Positions 1-13,405 of a stretch of 64,000 nt of DNA are shown here, one piece after another. Position 1 is the stretch's first letter, and every line of letters starts with the position of its first letter. The position numbers and the translations under genes are program-made. Below the pieces are notes generated by a model, which saw only the letters and a list, made by a program, of their open reading frames with translations, did no database searches and had not been told where the DNA came from. The stretch is from Rhabdophis nuchalis (taxonomy: Eukaryota > Chordata > Lepidosauria > Squamata > Natricidae). The stretch lies in the NCBI GenBank assembly GCA_039707465.1, contig CM077651.1:26075019-26139018 (forward strand), written 5' to 3'.

Positions 1-58
1 TGGGCAATTCTGGGAGTTGGTCCACATGTTTTTAACTTGCTGAAGTTGAGAAACGCTG
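1..58. mobile_element. Partial palindromic MITE at the window edge
   Basis: GGGCAATTCTGGGAGTTGGT and CCACATGTTTTTAACTTGCT resemble one arm of the palindromic MITE, continuing outside the window. Confidence 0.5.
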
Positions 59-646
59 CATTCGACTTCCCAAAGATGTGGTACAAAAGCTGTATCCAGG
101 TAATACATTGAAGGTGCAAAAAAAGCAACTAGTCTAGAAAAATTATTTTGGCTGCACAAATCCAGACAACCTTTAGATGACAGCAAATGTCATTATGGGA
201 TGTGAGTCATGTGACAATAAAACCGTATTAACTTTCTGTATAGACCCAGTACTTTCAAGATATATTTCTCTAGTATGTATTAGCTCTCTTTCAGTGAGCC
301 AGTCTCTTTGAAAACACCGGTGGCATTCATTTCCAGATGTTCAACAGAGAGTATGCTATTTAAAATGTGTGCATGAGGTTTTATGCACAAAAATGTAAGT
401 GGGTCAATTGAAATGATTGAAAGAAATTACCTTTGTTGTTTTCTGGCTAATGCCTGTTTACAACTACTTATTCTCCCTCATCTGCAGCTTTGATGCTCCA
501 TATTTAAATAACAAAAAAATACAGGCACAAAGTACCAGCCAATCATGATTCATACAAGTGTGAGATAAAAGAAGTGACTCAGATTTGATTAGCAAACAAT
601 GCTGCAGAGAGTAAACTGGAGTGAAGAACTGTTTTCTGGTTCCGAT

Positions 647-1384
647 CAGAGGTGGGTTCCTACTGGTTCGGCCCAGTTTGGCCGAATAGATAGTACCTCG
701 GATGGACATGTGACCGTACTGGTTCTATCCTGGGCACCGCCATCTTTATTTTCTGTTCTGCATGTGCATAGAACAATCTTCATTGAAAAAATGTAATTTC
801 CCCCCTTTTTTTAATGGTGTGCACATGCCAGTCCCAGAGAGGGGCCATTTTTGGCAAAAGCGGAGGTGTTTTTGCCTTCCCCCAGCCCCATAAGCAATCT
901 GCAGGCTTCAGCAGGGTGGGGTGAAGACAAAAATGCCCCCATTTTTGTGAAAAATAGGTGAAACTGGACCATTTTTTACAAAAACAGAGGCATTTTTGCC
1001 TTCCCCCAGCTCTGCTGAAGCCTGTAGACCAGGGGTTCCCAAACTTGGCAACTTGAAGACTTGTGGACTTCAACTCCCAGAATTCTCCAGCCAGCAGAGG
1101 GCTTATGGGGGCTGGGGAAGGCAAAAACATCTCCGTTTTTTGCAAAAACTTGGAGCCAGGGGGGCAAAACCATTTTTTACTTACTGGGTAGTTTGCAGGC
1201 GCTCCCTTAGCTCCAGCGAGGCTAAAACTTTTCACCGCCATTTCAGTGGGCATGGCTTGGTGAGGGGATCATGTGACTGAGTGTGCGTGAGTGATGTCAT
1301 GTTGGCCACGCCCATTCAGTCACATGTCCCCCATCTAGCCACATCCACCGAACCGATAGTAAAAAAATGTGGAACCCACTCCTG
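647..1384. mobile_element. hAT-like element, GGTGGGTTC ends (copy a)
   Basis: The ends are CAGAGGTGGGTTCC and GGAACCCACTCCTG. Flanks are GTTCCGAT (639-646) and GTTCCAAT (1385-1392), an 8-bp duplication with one mismatch. The inside repeats CCCCATTTTTG-type phrases in both orientations and contains a half copy of the palindromic MITE (about 1029-1097). No transposase is present. Confidence 0.8.
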
Positions 1385-2878
1385 GTTCCAATACAATACC
1401 AGCTATTTTACCTGATTTTACAGTTCCTTCCCTATAAACAATAAAAAAATAAATTTAACTATACTTTTTGATGCTTACAGTTTTATCTGGACATTTCAGC
1501 TCATGGTCAAAGGCTCACCATTTTGTCTATTCCGAAGCTGAACTATTGTATCATTTAAAAACAAAATCTGCTTGCTTTTGAAATATATTTCAATTAATTC
1601 TCTTATCATTGGATCACAGGTGCCCTTCTAAACTATGATGGCCCCCAAATGATGGAAAGTGTATCAGGATGTTAGGATACAACCTCCACCCTTTTGTTAT
1701 TTGTACTGCAATTTCACAGGCAAGTAAACAATGGGATTTGTGTTACCATGAGGCAATTTTCTCTTGTCTGTCCCTCCCTCTACATACCCATTACAGTCTG
1801 GTTGAATACTTTATTTAATTTTGGTATCTGTAATCAAACAGATCTTAAAAGCTGATGGATAGTTTTAGCACTGAAAATGGAATTAGGCAAAATGCATCCA
1901 TCTAAAGTTTGAAGCAATACGACCAACTGTTATAAATAAAAAATAAAGACAATTCTAGATTCGGTTTTTAAATTCCTATTTTAAAAGTAAATCTTAGTCA
2001 TCAGGAGGCAAAAAGTTCTTTGGAATGGGATCTTTGGAGATCATATCCACTTGAAAATGTAAAAGCTTTTCCAGATATAATTTATTTAAAAATGCTGTGA
2101 ATTATCCCCATGAATTATGGTGTTAACATTTTCAATCTTTATTTGCCAACCCAACAGAATATTTCAGTCAGTTTTTCTCTTAAAAAAAACTTGTTAAATA
2201 CAAGCAGCTGTTCATATCAAACTTTGATATAAATAGAACAATACAATGATAGAACAGTAAAGAAGCACAATTTCCAAAAAATGCTGATAATCCACAATTC
2301 TGCTTTGCTGCTAGGAGTGATTTCTCTGCAGCTAATTAGCTGCCTAGAGGATTCCTAGGGTTCTTTAAACAAACAAACAAAAAATAGAAATACTTCAGCC
2401 ATCAGTAGGACAACATGAATTCTAAGGGATGGACAGCCAAATAACAGATTTATTGAGGAAATGATTAATTGGGCAGCAAGAAAACCAAATATGATCGTAC
2501 AACAATAGTTTTCCAGTATTTTGTCATTTCATCATTAAAGACTTTGCTAAAGCTGTTGTACAGTGTTATTCTGGAATATGAACAAACTTGTTTACTTTCA
2601 AGAAAAGGAGAACAAAATAATAATTGCTAGCTGGGAATTCTGGAAATTGTACTTCTAATAGAAAACACCAAGACATTATCATCCCCAAAACAAATGATTC
2701 TTTATAACATGCTTTTTACGTAACAATGTAATCATAGAACTGTGGAAAAAACAATTGTTGCTTTGGAAATAAAATGATATGCTTGCATAACTGTTTGCAC
2801 ACACACATATGCCATACACATATATACATATGTGCGTACACTTGCACTTTCTTATTCACACTTCCTTTCAGGGTAGGG

Positions 2879-3242
2879 CAGTGATGGCTAACCTTTTTTG
2901 GCTCGCATGCCAAAAGCGGGGTGAGCGCAGGGGGGAGCGTGCATGGGTGTGCCACACCCATAATGCTATGTGCGCGCCCCCCCTGCTTTTGGCATGCTTT
3001 TTTTGCCCTCCCCAGGCTCTAGGAGCCTGGGGAGGGTGAAAACAGCCTCCCCACCCACCTCCAGAGGCTTTAGGAGCTTCCCTGAAGCCTCCAGAGGGTG
3101 AAAAATAGCCTCAAAAGAAGGCCTAAATCAGCTGGCCAGCGCACACATGCGCGCTGGAGCTTACAGGGCAACACCTTGTGTGCCCTAAGAAATGGTTCCA
3201 CGTGCCACCTGTGGCACCCGTGCCATAGGTTCGCCATCACTG
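2879..3242. mobile_element. hAT MITE, CAGTGATGGC ends (copy 1)
   Basis: The ends are CAGTGATGGCTAACCTTTTT and ATAGGTTCGCCATCACTG. Flanks are GGGTAGGG and GGCTAGGG (7 of 8). The interior is rich in TGCGCGC and GTGTGCC-type sequence. Confidence 0.85.
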
Positions 3243-4767
3243 GGCTAGGGTGTTCAAATTTTGAATAATACATATAACAACAACTTCTCACCTTCTGGGA
3301 TTTTCCTTCAGTCTAGCTTCCAGACCTCAGTATCCCTTGTTGGTGTCACATTGAAGTATTAAACAGGCCTAATCCTTCTTAGAATTTCAGTTCTCATCCT
3401 GATGTTGCCATCTCTTCAGATGAAACCCATAGTTAAAAACTTTTGATTAACTACATTGGTGTTTTCAGCAAAATGCAGTGGTATTAATATGACAGCACTC
3501 CCAACAAAATATTAGTCAGCATGGCTAGTAGTGGAACAAAAAATCTTCTCTCAGTTGTCTCCGAAATAAAACATGACACAATAATGCTTTCTTCATAATG
3601 ATGCGGCTGATAGCACAACATAATTAAGATCAATATGTCATCAAATCAAATTCAAGTAGTGGTTACTAAAAGACAAGTGGCAAATCTTAATTTCTGCAGT
3701 AATTCTACTACTATTACAAAACAACTAATAGTAAATGACAGTAAATGACTTATTAATAAATGACTTATTGATCTGTCTCATAGATTCATGACATAACAGC
3801 AAGGTTTAACCATACCATAATTGGTTGGATTTACACATAGCATTTAATCATAAACCATGGCATGAACACAATCGCGGCATTTATACAGGGTACAGAGCCA
3901 AACCCAGATAAATCACATTATGGCTTTGAAAATCAAAACTGAGCTAAATTCAAGAGGCAAGAGTCCACTGTTTGTTGAATAAGCCATAGAAGTCTAACAC
4001 ATATATAGTCAAGTCCTAATTGATGGGTCCATAAACAGACAAAATTCACATTATGTTTTGTGTCATGAATGCAGCAAAATACTGTTAATATAACAGCATA
4101 ACACATGTATTAAGGATTATTAACACCAATGCACTTTTAACATGCTTAACATAGTGGCTCTTACATCTAACCCACAAAAATTAATTTGTTTCAAAACATT
4201 AATTAGCTTACCGGTAACTACATGTTAATATCTTTATAAAACAATGACATGCAACATTTTAGTTAAGGCAAGATGATAAGATGAAAAACTGACTGATTTC
4301 TCAGCTGTGGTAGTCCTGTTCTTGGTATTAAAAACAGAAGCAGTCATTGGCAGTAGTCTGTACTTTTAGATGAAAGATACATAACCAGATGCCTTCCAGA
4401 TGCTATGGTTAAATTTCCATTAGTCATCACCAATAGCAACTGATTGTAGGAACTGTTGTACCAAACATCTGGAGGGCATCAGATTATAACTATTGCAGCT
4501 CAAAGCTAATCAATGATGTAAACTTTCTTGAAATGAGACAGACATCTAACCTCACTGGTGTTTCAGTCATGTTCCTGTGCAATAGAATTCCAAAACATTG
4601 GTTTCTAAATTTAAAATAAATAAAATAATTATATCAAGTGGGTCTGACTCGGCAATGTGTATACATTTATCTCCGTCTCTTATCACTGTTATGCGAATTA
4701 GTACTAATTTTGAATTTAAAGTAAAAATATACCTTAATTAATTAGGTACTGCTAATTAGGAATACTC

Positions 4768-5096
4768 AAAAGGGATGTGGTGGCTCAGTGGCTAAGACAG
4801 AATGGTTGGCAGTTTGGCGGTTCGAATCCCTAGTGCCACGTAATGGAGTGAGCTCCCGTTACTTGTCCCAGCTTCTGCCAACCTAGCAGTTTGAAAACAT
4901 ATAAAAATGCAAGTAGAAAAATGGTGGGAAGGTAACAGTGTTCCATGCACCTTTGGCGTTTAGTCATGCTAGCCACATAACCATGGAGACATCTTTGGAT
5001 AGCGCTGGCTCTTTGACTTTGAAACGGAGATGAGCATCGTCCTCTACAGTTGGGAACGACTAGCACATATGTGCAAGGGGAACCTTTATCTCTTAA
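4768..5096 (+). mobile_element. tRNA-derived (Sauria-type) SINE with 11-bp TSD
   Basis: It starts with a Pol III A-box region (GTGGCTCAGTGGCTAAGACA) and B box (GGTTCGAATCC), then the body AGTGAGCTCCCGTTACTTGT, TCTGCCAACCTAGCAGTTTG and GAACGACTAGCACATATGTG, and the tail AACCTTTATCTCT. TAGGAATACTC is duplicated at 4757-4767 and 5097-5107. This is the abundant snake/lizard SINE mobilised by BovB-type LINEs. Confidence 0.9.
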
Positions 5097-8000
5097 TAGG
5101 AATACTCCCAATTTCTCATACCAAACATTACAATCTGACAGCAACTTTTACAACGGAAAGCAATGGGAAAAATAGGGCTTCCAGGAATTTTAGGGAAAGG
5201 ATATGAGGTCCAAGAAATATGAGGCTCCCAAGGGAAAGCATCTAAAAGTAAAATGAAGGAATTTTTCAACAAAAATGGCATTTCTCTGACTAAAACTACT
5301 TGCTATACCAGTCCTAAAGGAAGAAATGCAGAGCAGCTTTGAAGGGGGAGGGGGTGCGGGCATGGCGAGCTACAGTGAACAGGCAAATGAGTCCAAAAGG
5401 ATTTATTTATATACCGGTAAGTACAAACTCTGCTTGCAAGTGTATTGGGTGATGAAGAAGAGCCTTTCAGTCCTTGTACATTCCCTCTGGGTATGCAAAG
5501 TTTTGCACCTGAATAAACAATTTTGTGCATGACAAACTGCATGCCGCTATCAGTATACATTTGAGTTCAGGGTCCATTGCAGAGGTGGCAATAAGATACA
5601 ACCAAACGTTATGATCCTCCTGCTGCTTTCTCAACTCAAACAGGCATTTCCCCAAGCCAGGGTGCAATTTGAACCCTGAAAAAATGCATTGCTGTGTTCT
5701 TGCAGGGTCTGAAGCACTGTTGACAGCTGCAGAACTGAATCCTTCACACCTCAAGAATATGAGCTTCTTCCACAACACGAAAATGCCAGCAAAGATGCCA
5801 CAGGCAATGTCCAGATGATCCTCGCTGACTGGCCTGAAAAGTTAAGGATTACTTTTTTGGTTCTTTGCGTTTAAAATAAATTGATCCAACCTGTGCCTTA
5901 GTTTGTCTCCTACTTGTCTGAAGGAATGAGCTATGGAACAGGGTTATTTTTACCACCTGCAGAAGCTAAAAAAAGACCGCTTTTCTGGGTCTTCTTTTGC
6001 CCAAAAGATGCTAACTTCCACATGTGAAATCTAACAGGATACATTAATCTCTTTTAATAGGCTGTGTGAAATCGTTGGTTTTGTTTCCTCACTAAATGTT
6101 TTGTTACTCTGTGGGAAAGGAAAGGATCTTCCCAAAACAAAACAGCAGTGATATTTTAATCTTCCTTCTTAAATAAAATAAGTTGTGAAGAGTTACAAAA
6201 ATAAAATACCAATTTGAGGAAAGAGGGGGCTTGAATGAAATAAAACTGGGCAGTTTTTAATGGGCTTCATCATTGAACATACTCTAGGTTCTCACTAAAC
6301 ATCAGACGTAATATCTATTATGACTTTCACAGATAAATGTTTTTTTAAAATATATGCTGTTCTTAATTCTTAAAAAACAGGCCAAGAACAAGGACTTATA
6401 ATTTTATTGGTTTTAGTGTCTTCCTTGAAGCTCAAAATCTGCCAAAGTAAAAAGAAGTGAAGAAGTCTGGTTTTTCCTGAAAAATCATAAGAGTTCCTTG
6501 GAATGTATCCAGTGCAGTCATTTCTTGCTGTATTCTTGCATCAAACACCCTACAACTAGTATTCTAGTCTAATTTATTTTTTCATTGAAATTATGAAGAC
6601 ATTTAGAGTTGGGAGTGGAAGGGACAAGGTGAGCAAAACGTTCAAAGGAAGTGTTTCCATTGTTTGAATTCCTTAAGCTTTTCCTTTTAAAAATGAGATA
6701 AATCTTTCCCTTCCTAAGTATCCAGGGAGTAAGTAATGTTGAAGGAACTAAAATGTTAATAGAATCAGGGAAGCTGGGAACAAGATAATCATGAAAGCAG
6801 GTTCAGCAATTTGGCCAAGGATGGCTTTTGACTGAGAGGATTCCATGATACTGTAAAACCAATGACTAGGTTTTAATTAGTATATCTCACTTGTTTCCTT
6901 GCCAGTCTTTGGCAGAAAACTGCACAAATGCCAGGCACGAAACACCAGGTCCACACATGATTTATTGTTACAGGCTATATACACAAGAATCTTCTTACAG
7001 CACCTGCTTAGAGTTAAAATAAGGGTCAACAGCACTCAAGGAGGGTTGGACTTAGTCTGCTTGTGGCTATGTGAGGGATTCTAATGTGAATCCTAATTTC
7101 TGGAACATAATCATGTTCTGCCACTTCTTCTCCCACATCAATTAATATAAAGCAGTTTGCCACTCAATTTCAACAAAATGATTTGGGTTGTTTATGCCAT
7201 CTCATCTTCCACAAAACTTGCAAATCTCATGCTGGTTAAATATTGATACATCACAGCATGGAAAGATGGGCACATTCTAATTCAATCTAACAAACAGACT
7301 CAGCTGACAAAAATATTGCATTCCTTTTTATCTAGAATGAATTTCTGATTTTAAAATAGCTATCAAGTTTTCTTATCAATGTTTGTTTTTTATTCCACAG
7401 CAGAATTGGGGGGTTTGAAACAAGCAAAACTGAGGATTGACATTAAAATCATATCAGGGAGTATTTTAAATATTTTTCCTCCCCCATCTATTTTTAGATT
7501 AATAATAAGTCTGCAAATTCTGTGCCTTGTGTGATTCTCCACTGACATATCAATGAAATCAATAGAATTTAAACTAGTATGGAAGAAAGCTTCATCTTTC
7601 ACTGTCCTTTCAATCCAAATAGTCTCAGCAGTTCACATTTCAATGCAATTGAAAAATTTGTTCATTAGACAGTTTGAAGAGAACTGGCATAGCAAGGGTC
7701 TACTTCCTTAAACTGACTGGTGTTAATTTGACTAACATGCTGCTTAGTAAATCTGTGTGTAAGTCCACCAAAGATCCAGTATTTTTACAATTACAGACTG
7801 TTAGTGGCTTATTTCATGTTTTAAAAAATGCTCTTTCTTTTGTTAGAATGATCCTGTCAACACTATACATAAATCTAACTGAACTTTGCCCAGCAATTCT
7901 TAACAAGGAACATTCACAATTTGCTTATTTAATTTTACTAGTACACACATAAAATAATGAATAAAAAATATATATACAGTTTTTCTTTCAACAGTGGAAA

Positions 8001-8949
8001 AAAATGTTGACAGTTCTTAGTCATCAGTATTCAAGTTAATATTAATAGTTTAAAAATTGTTTGTTTAGGGCAGAAAAAAATGTAAATGAACACTTGTATT
8101 TACATGCAATAATCTTCAAATGACATCAAAAAAAGGGGGGGGAAAGATTGCATGGGAAATGTCACACACCTGCATAGACAACAAGGTAATAGTTTGAGCT
8201 ACTCACACAAGATTCAAATGCACACCTTTTCAATATGAGGCCTTTTGTCCATGCCTGTATACTCCTATGGCAAATCCATTCATCCTTTTAAATATCCCCT
8301 TCATCATCTCCCCCCTGTCTAGATAACAACTGAACGTTTGCAAAGATGGATAAAATCTCAGTCTTGTATGAACATCAGCTATACAAATGAAGGCCATGCA
8401 CAATAGCCAATTGAACTGCAAAAATCTGCAAAGAGAATATGGACAACATTTCTGTGGAGCCCTGTTTTTGTTCCTTTGACTTGAGGGATTAGTTCAAGCT
8501 CTTTGGAATGCAGAAGGAATCTGTTCCTTTTCTCTTTTTCTCAGGAGAAGAACAGCTCACTTGGCTTATTGCCCTCCCTCCTCTCAGGTCAAGGGGGAAA
8601 GTAAGCATCTCCTCCTGTGCGGCCAATTGGCTGCCTCCAGTCCTCAGAGAGTTGGCTTCATGAGCTTCCACAGCTGCAGCTGAAATACAGGGAATTTTGG
8701 CATGCAATATTTTCTTCTTCAAATTTAATTCTCAAGCCACCAAACATGGTGTGGCCATAAAACTAGAAAAGGGAAATGAACAGTCAGAGAAGAATTTTCA
8801 AAAAATTCCTCTGAAAAGAATGACCGATAAAGATTAGACCTCCTTTGATCAGCATACCAAATGCTCTTTACTTAAAAACAGCCCTAATCAATCTAATTGA
8901 ATGCTCTTTACTTAAATCAGTCTCAATCAATTTAATGACCGAAGATCCC

Positions 8950-9180
8950 ACAGAGACTGGTTATCTGTATCCAAGTACAGATGGACCATATCTGCCACTG
9001 CAAGCTGAGATATCATCAATATGCTGATGATACACAGGTATACATACGTCTCAGCCCATGGTGATTTAAGCGATGCCATGACCTCCCTCTTTCAGTGCAT
9101 GGATGCTATTAGGCAGTTAAGGGTTGTGAGGAACAACAGGCTGAAACTGAATCCTCAATTGTGGGCTCAATTGAGGTTGT
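8950..9180 (+). mobile_element. CR1 reverse-transcriptase relic with YADD box
   Basis: CATCAATATGCTGATGATACA encodes HQYADDT, followed by QVYIRLSP: the catalytic RT motif and its usual CR1 context. The rest (CTCTTTCAGTGCATGGATGC, AGGCTGAAACTGAATCC) fits but is frameshifted. Confidence 0.7.
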
Positions 9181-9250
9181 AAGTTTATATTCTGTATTTC
9201 CCCTTTTTGCATTTAGTTTCCATTATGTGAAGCAGCTTGTTTAGATTGTA

Positions 9251-9501
9251 CAGTGGAACCTCGGATCATGAACGCTTCTGACCACGACCAAATCAGGTGC
9301 CGACCCAAAAATCCGCTAAATGTTTCACTATGTTCACGAACACATCCTTACAGCTGCAGATATTTTTCCTGCTGCAGTGATTTCCCCTTCCACGCCATTT
9401 TTGTGCATGCATGCGCAGTCAGTATTGCTTCCAGTCATGACCAAATCGGGTGCCGACCAAAGTCCTGGAACGGATTATGGTCGTGACCTGAGGTTCCACT
9501 G
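9251..9501. mobile_element. Mariner/Tigger-type MITE with TA target site
   Basis: CAGTGGAACCTCGGATCATG and GTGACCTGAGGTTCCACTG are inverted ends, flanked by TA on both sides (9249-9250, 9502-9503). The interior repeats GACCAAATC(A/G)GGTGCCGACC in direct orientation. No transposase is present. Confidence 0.8.
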
Positions 9502-9950
9502 TATTTCTTTGTTGATCTACGAGATTCCAGGTTTTTAGTTTTTACCTTTGTTGAGTTTATTTCCTTTTTCATTAACCTTCTGTCTTAGGTTAATACCTCC
9601 CTTGGATGTTTTTATGTTTTGTTTCCCTGGTTATTTTATTTCTACCACCTCTCCTTCAAAATTAGGAATATAGCCTATTGTTAACTGTGGCTATTCCAGT
9701 TCTGGTTCTACGGTCTTTTGGTTTACGTTTCTTTCCATATATTGTTTTAAGAGTCAATTCTATCAATGTTTGCAGTCAGTATTTACATTCTGCTGAAAAG
9801 AATTTCATCACGGAGATGTCCTGTGTCCAAGTGAATGTTAGGCTATTTAGCTTCGGCTGTTGTTTGCTAAATACTGTATTTCTGTTAAGATTAATACACC
9901 TAATCTTAACGATTCATTAGAATTTTCAATGGTTAATCTTATAGTTGGAG

Positions 9951-10284
9951 CAGTACAGGTGTACCGGAGCATGCCCGGAGCACCAGATACTGTTCCGGTA
10001 CTGTGCTCCAGAGGGCCCACCTGCCCACCCGAGCTCCTTACTTATTTATTTATTTTATTTTATTACATTTATATCCCGCCCTTCTCCACAGAGGACCCAG
10101 GGCGGTCTTTTAAGTCTTTGGCACTTGTGTGCATGTCATGTACAGCGCCTGCATGATGCTCCGCTGAGCAGCTGGAGCATCACGGAGGCGCTAAGACACA
10201 TGTGTGCACTGCACACCTCCATGTGGATGCCGCCGGGCCTGTTCCAACCGTACCGGTTGGAACGGGATCCAGAACCCACCATTG
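9951..10284. mobile_element. hAT-like element, GGTGGGTTC ends (copy b)
   Basis: The ends are CAGTACAGGTGTACCGGAGC and AGAACCCACCATTG. Both flanks are AGTTGGAG (9943-9950 and 10285-10292), a perfect 8-bp duplication. A LINE tail is nested inside (10036-10110). Confidence 0.8.
10036..10110 (-). mobile_element. CR1/L2 tail fragment
   Basis: TTTATTTTATTACATTTATA followed by TCCCGCCCTTCTCCACAGAG is the reverse complement of the family tail. It lies nested in the hAT-like element at 9951-10284. Confidence 0.65.
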
Positions 10285-12234
10285 AGTTGGAGGATTATTT
10301 TTATTCTCTGTCTCCTTACTTCACACATAGTCCAATTCCTCTCTATGAAAGTATCATTTGTTGTCTAATACATACAATTGTTGATCCATGAGGGCAAACT
10401 CCTTGTCTAGGTTTCCTCTAACCTAGGTGCCCTAATGAACAGTCATGGAATGACTTCACACTGTAGGGTCTCATTTGGGCAATGGAGCCAACTGCTTAAA
10501 ACAAGAGGTAGTTTGATGGACACAAAAAAAAGTGTGATGTCCTAATTCTAGTTGAGGATAACCACTTTTTGTGAGGCCCATTTTGAGTATTTAAATGAGA
10601 ACAACAGCTCTTCTTGTTGTTATCAATCATTCTTCTATCCTCCTGCAATGTGCTCTCAGCTTTACTAACAGGGTGCCATTAATGGAGTTAAGTAAGTTTT
10701 GGAAGATAAGAGGCTTAGAGTTCTATCTTTAGTTTACATTGTTCGTTATCAGAACATCACACTTCTACAATTGTTGAACTTTTTGCAACAAATCACAGCT
10801 GATACTGAATGCTTCATTTTTTTTTTTTACTTACCCAATGTTTATGGTATACAATTTAAAAATATATATGTCCAGCCTCCTGCATCACCTTCTCACCGGA
10901 TATCCTGTAATACTGTTTGTGGACAATGTATGTCCGTACAGTACAGGAACACAATTTCAGATTAATGGAAGGATCCCCCCCTCCCCAATTTATACCATGA
11001 AAAAATTACCACATGGAAAGAACAACATGTTGCCATATGCACTGTGAGGTTTTATCAAAGGCTCATTAATAAGATTAAATAAGATGGTAGCCTTATTACC
11101 ATATGTCAGAACAAATCACTGGGGGGGGGGGACAATTTCAAGCACATGTAGGAGAAGAGAAGGTGGAGTTAAGTGTGTCACATGCTTGGAGTCATTGTGT
11201 TGCCACAAAAGACCCAAGTCTAATCTCCCATGAATTCCGTTGACTCTTATTTAGCACCAATTTAGCGTTGACCATTAGTTCACTAGATTTTTTCATTAGA
11301 GGTAGCAATAATAAACTCTTCTGTGGTTTGAACTCAATAAAAGCTCCTGGTTATTTGCACCTGACACAACACCTATATTTATTAAATCTATCCTTCATAT
11401 TCTAGGAGAAAAATAACCTGGTAGTGAGAGGATGATTTTTTTTTTACATTTCTCAATTACTGAATGCCCCTGAGGGAGAAGACAGTGCTGACTTTAATGC
11501 TTTCCTAGGCTTTTTTTAAATTGGTGTTATAAAATGGAACAGTTTTGCAATGGATTATAGTTTGAGCAAAAAGAAACAAACCTAAACTGAAAAACTGCCC
11601 AGTCTTCCAGGATGGTTTTATAAAGAATTATATCCCAAAAGTAAACAACAGAAGAGCAGCCTGTGTCTTTTAAAAAAATATAGAGTAAAAAAGGAATTTA
11701 AAAAAACACACCACCAGATGGGATCTATTAAAGCTAAATCTTAACAAGGCATTTATATGAACAATAGAGAAACCAAACATCACATTCTCTATAGACTTGT
11801 AATAGTAAAGCTTACTGTAAACAACAAACAAAAGGACTGCAATTAAGTAGCCTGAACTATCTTTCAAATGTCACCATCTTATTTTTGAAAGGAAATCTTT
11901 CTTCAATTCCCAGCTGGACTCAGTGGCAGTTCAGAAAGGAAGTCTCGAGAAAGGCATAAATATCTAACATAAGAAGTTATTTTATTCACATATTTATAGG
12001 GCAGAAGAAAAAAACGGAAATCTCTAGTGCAGCTGTAAAACTCACAAAATATACATCAAAAATTATTTCAGGTTCCTTCAGAGGGAAGGGACAAAAAGGA
12101 CACACTTTGAAGCAGAGAGGCACAATCCATGGGCATAAAGCTCTGTCAAAACTGGTACTGAATTTTAATAGCTCCATAAACAGGACATGTTAAGAGCTAC
12201 AATACAGTTTGATGTGTTATATACAGTATTTCCT

Positions 12235-12350
12235 CTGTTACAAGATAGCCAGACAGTGGCAAAGACGGGGATCCAGAAAATGGAAGACCATGAGTTCTAG
12301 TCCTGCCTTAGGCACAAAACCGGCTGGGTGACCCTAAATCAGTCACTTCT
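12235..12350 (+). mobile_element. MIR/CORE-like SINE fragment
   Basis: CCATGAGTTCTAGTCCTGCC (B box region) and GGCTGGGTGACCCTAAATCA ('GCTGTGTGACCTTGGGCAAG' core) match the MIR-type tRNA-derived SINE layout. Confidence 0.55.
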
Positions 12351-12981
12351 GAAGGGAAACAACTTCTGAAAATTATGCCAAAAAAACAGCAGCAACCTTT
12401 TCCAAACAATCACCAAAAATTGACACTGACTCAAAGGCGCGTGCGTGTACACACAAACACACTTCAAAATATGCATAAACCTGGTAGGATTCCAAAATTC
12501 CCACGCTGGATAGTTCAGTGTTTGATCATATATTACACAAATTGTCACAACTTCATGAATTACATTGCTGGTTATATCTGGTTGACCAAGCTAGTTTCAC
12601 ATTTTGCCTCCATTAAACAGTAGCCAGAAGCTGTTTCCTATCAGCAACAGATAATCAGAATGGAGTACTTCCAGACATGAAACTTTTGTTTAATTATTAT
12701 GTTAATAATTATTGCCAAATTTTTATTATCATGGCCATGGGCCAGAAGAGATTCTTATTGTCAAACATCTTGTAAAGCTAGAGGGAAGAACTGATCTGTT
12801 TTTTGGAACATCACTGCTTCTTTTTCATGAGGTGGCGTGAGAAAGGAATTAAGAAACGAGGAAAGAAGCATGATTTATTTAATATCAATTACATCTCATT
12901 TTTCTTTTTAAGAGCTGAAGGCTATGCATGCTATACTACTCCCCTATTATACTCCCCTATTATTCTCAGCAGAGAATGTTT

Positions 12982-13405
12982 GAGCATGCTGACCGATCCG
13001 CTCCCATAGAGAGGGCCTTCTCCGGGTGCCTTCGGCCGGGCAATGCCGGTTGGCAACACCCAGGGGAAGGGCCTTCTCTGTGGCGGGCCCAACCCTCTGG
13101 AACGACCTGCCCCCTGAACTCCATACCACCACAGACCTCTGCCTTTTCCGCCGGCGTCTTAAAATGCATTTGTTCCAACAAGCCGGCCTAAGATAATCAC
13201 CCGATCTGGACTTTTTAGTTATAAATTTTAATTAGAGAATTTTAAAATGTTTTAGCACGGGGTAATTTAATTTAACTAGATTTTAATAATTGGTCTATTT
13301 ATGTACGTTGTGTTTTAATTTGCCTGTGCGCCGCCCTGGGTCCTTTTGTAGGAGAAGGGCGGGGTATAAATTTAATAAAATAAAATAAAATAAATAAATA
13401 AATGA
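12982..13405 (+). mobile_element. CR1/L2-group LINE 3' end
   Basis: GAGCATGCTGACCGATCCGC through GGCCCAACCCTCTGGAACGA encodes the degraded 'R.REGLL/WNDLP' C-terminus of the same LINE family as at 54040 and 62455. It ends GGAGAAGGGCGGGGTATAAA and an AATAAAAT-rich tail with (AAATAA)n. Confidence 0.8.

Noticed and set aside
4774..4840. Possible tRNA gene (A and B boxes)
   Set aside because: The sequence continues into a SINE body and tail with target duplications, and the tRNA fold is not kept.
6890..7140. Possible LTR fragment with TTTATTGTTACAGGC
   Set aside because: Only a resemblance; no second copy in the window and no clear borders.
7390..7602. 70-codon minus-strand frame in FARP1 intron 2
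   Set aside because: Not FARP1 exon sequence and lacks flanking splice sites; chance frame.
12928..13191. Frames on both strands around 13.0 kb
   Set aside because: They are the degraded C-terminus and 3' UTR of a CR1/L2-group LINE.
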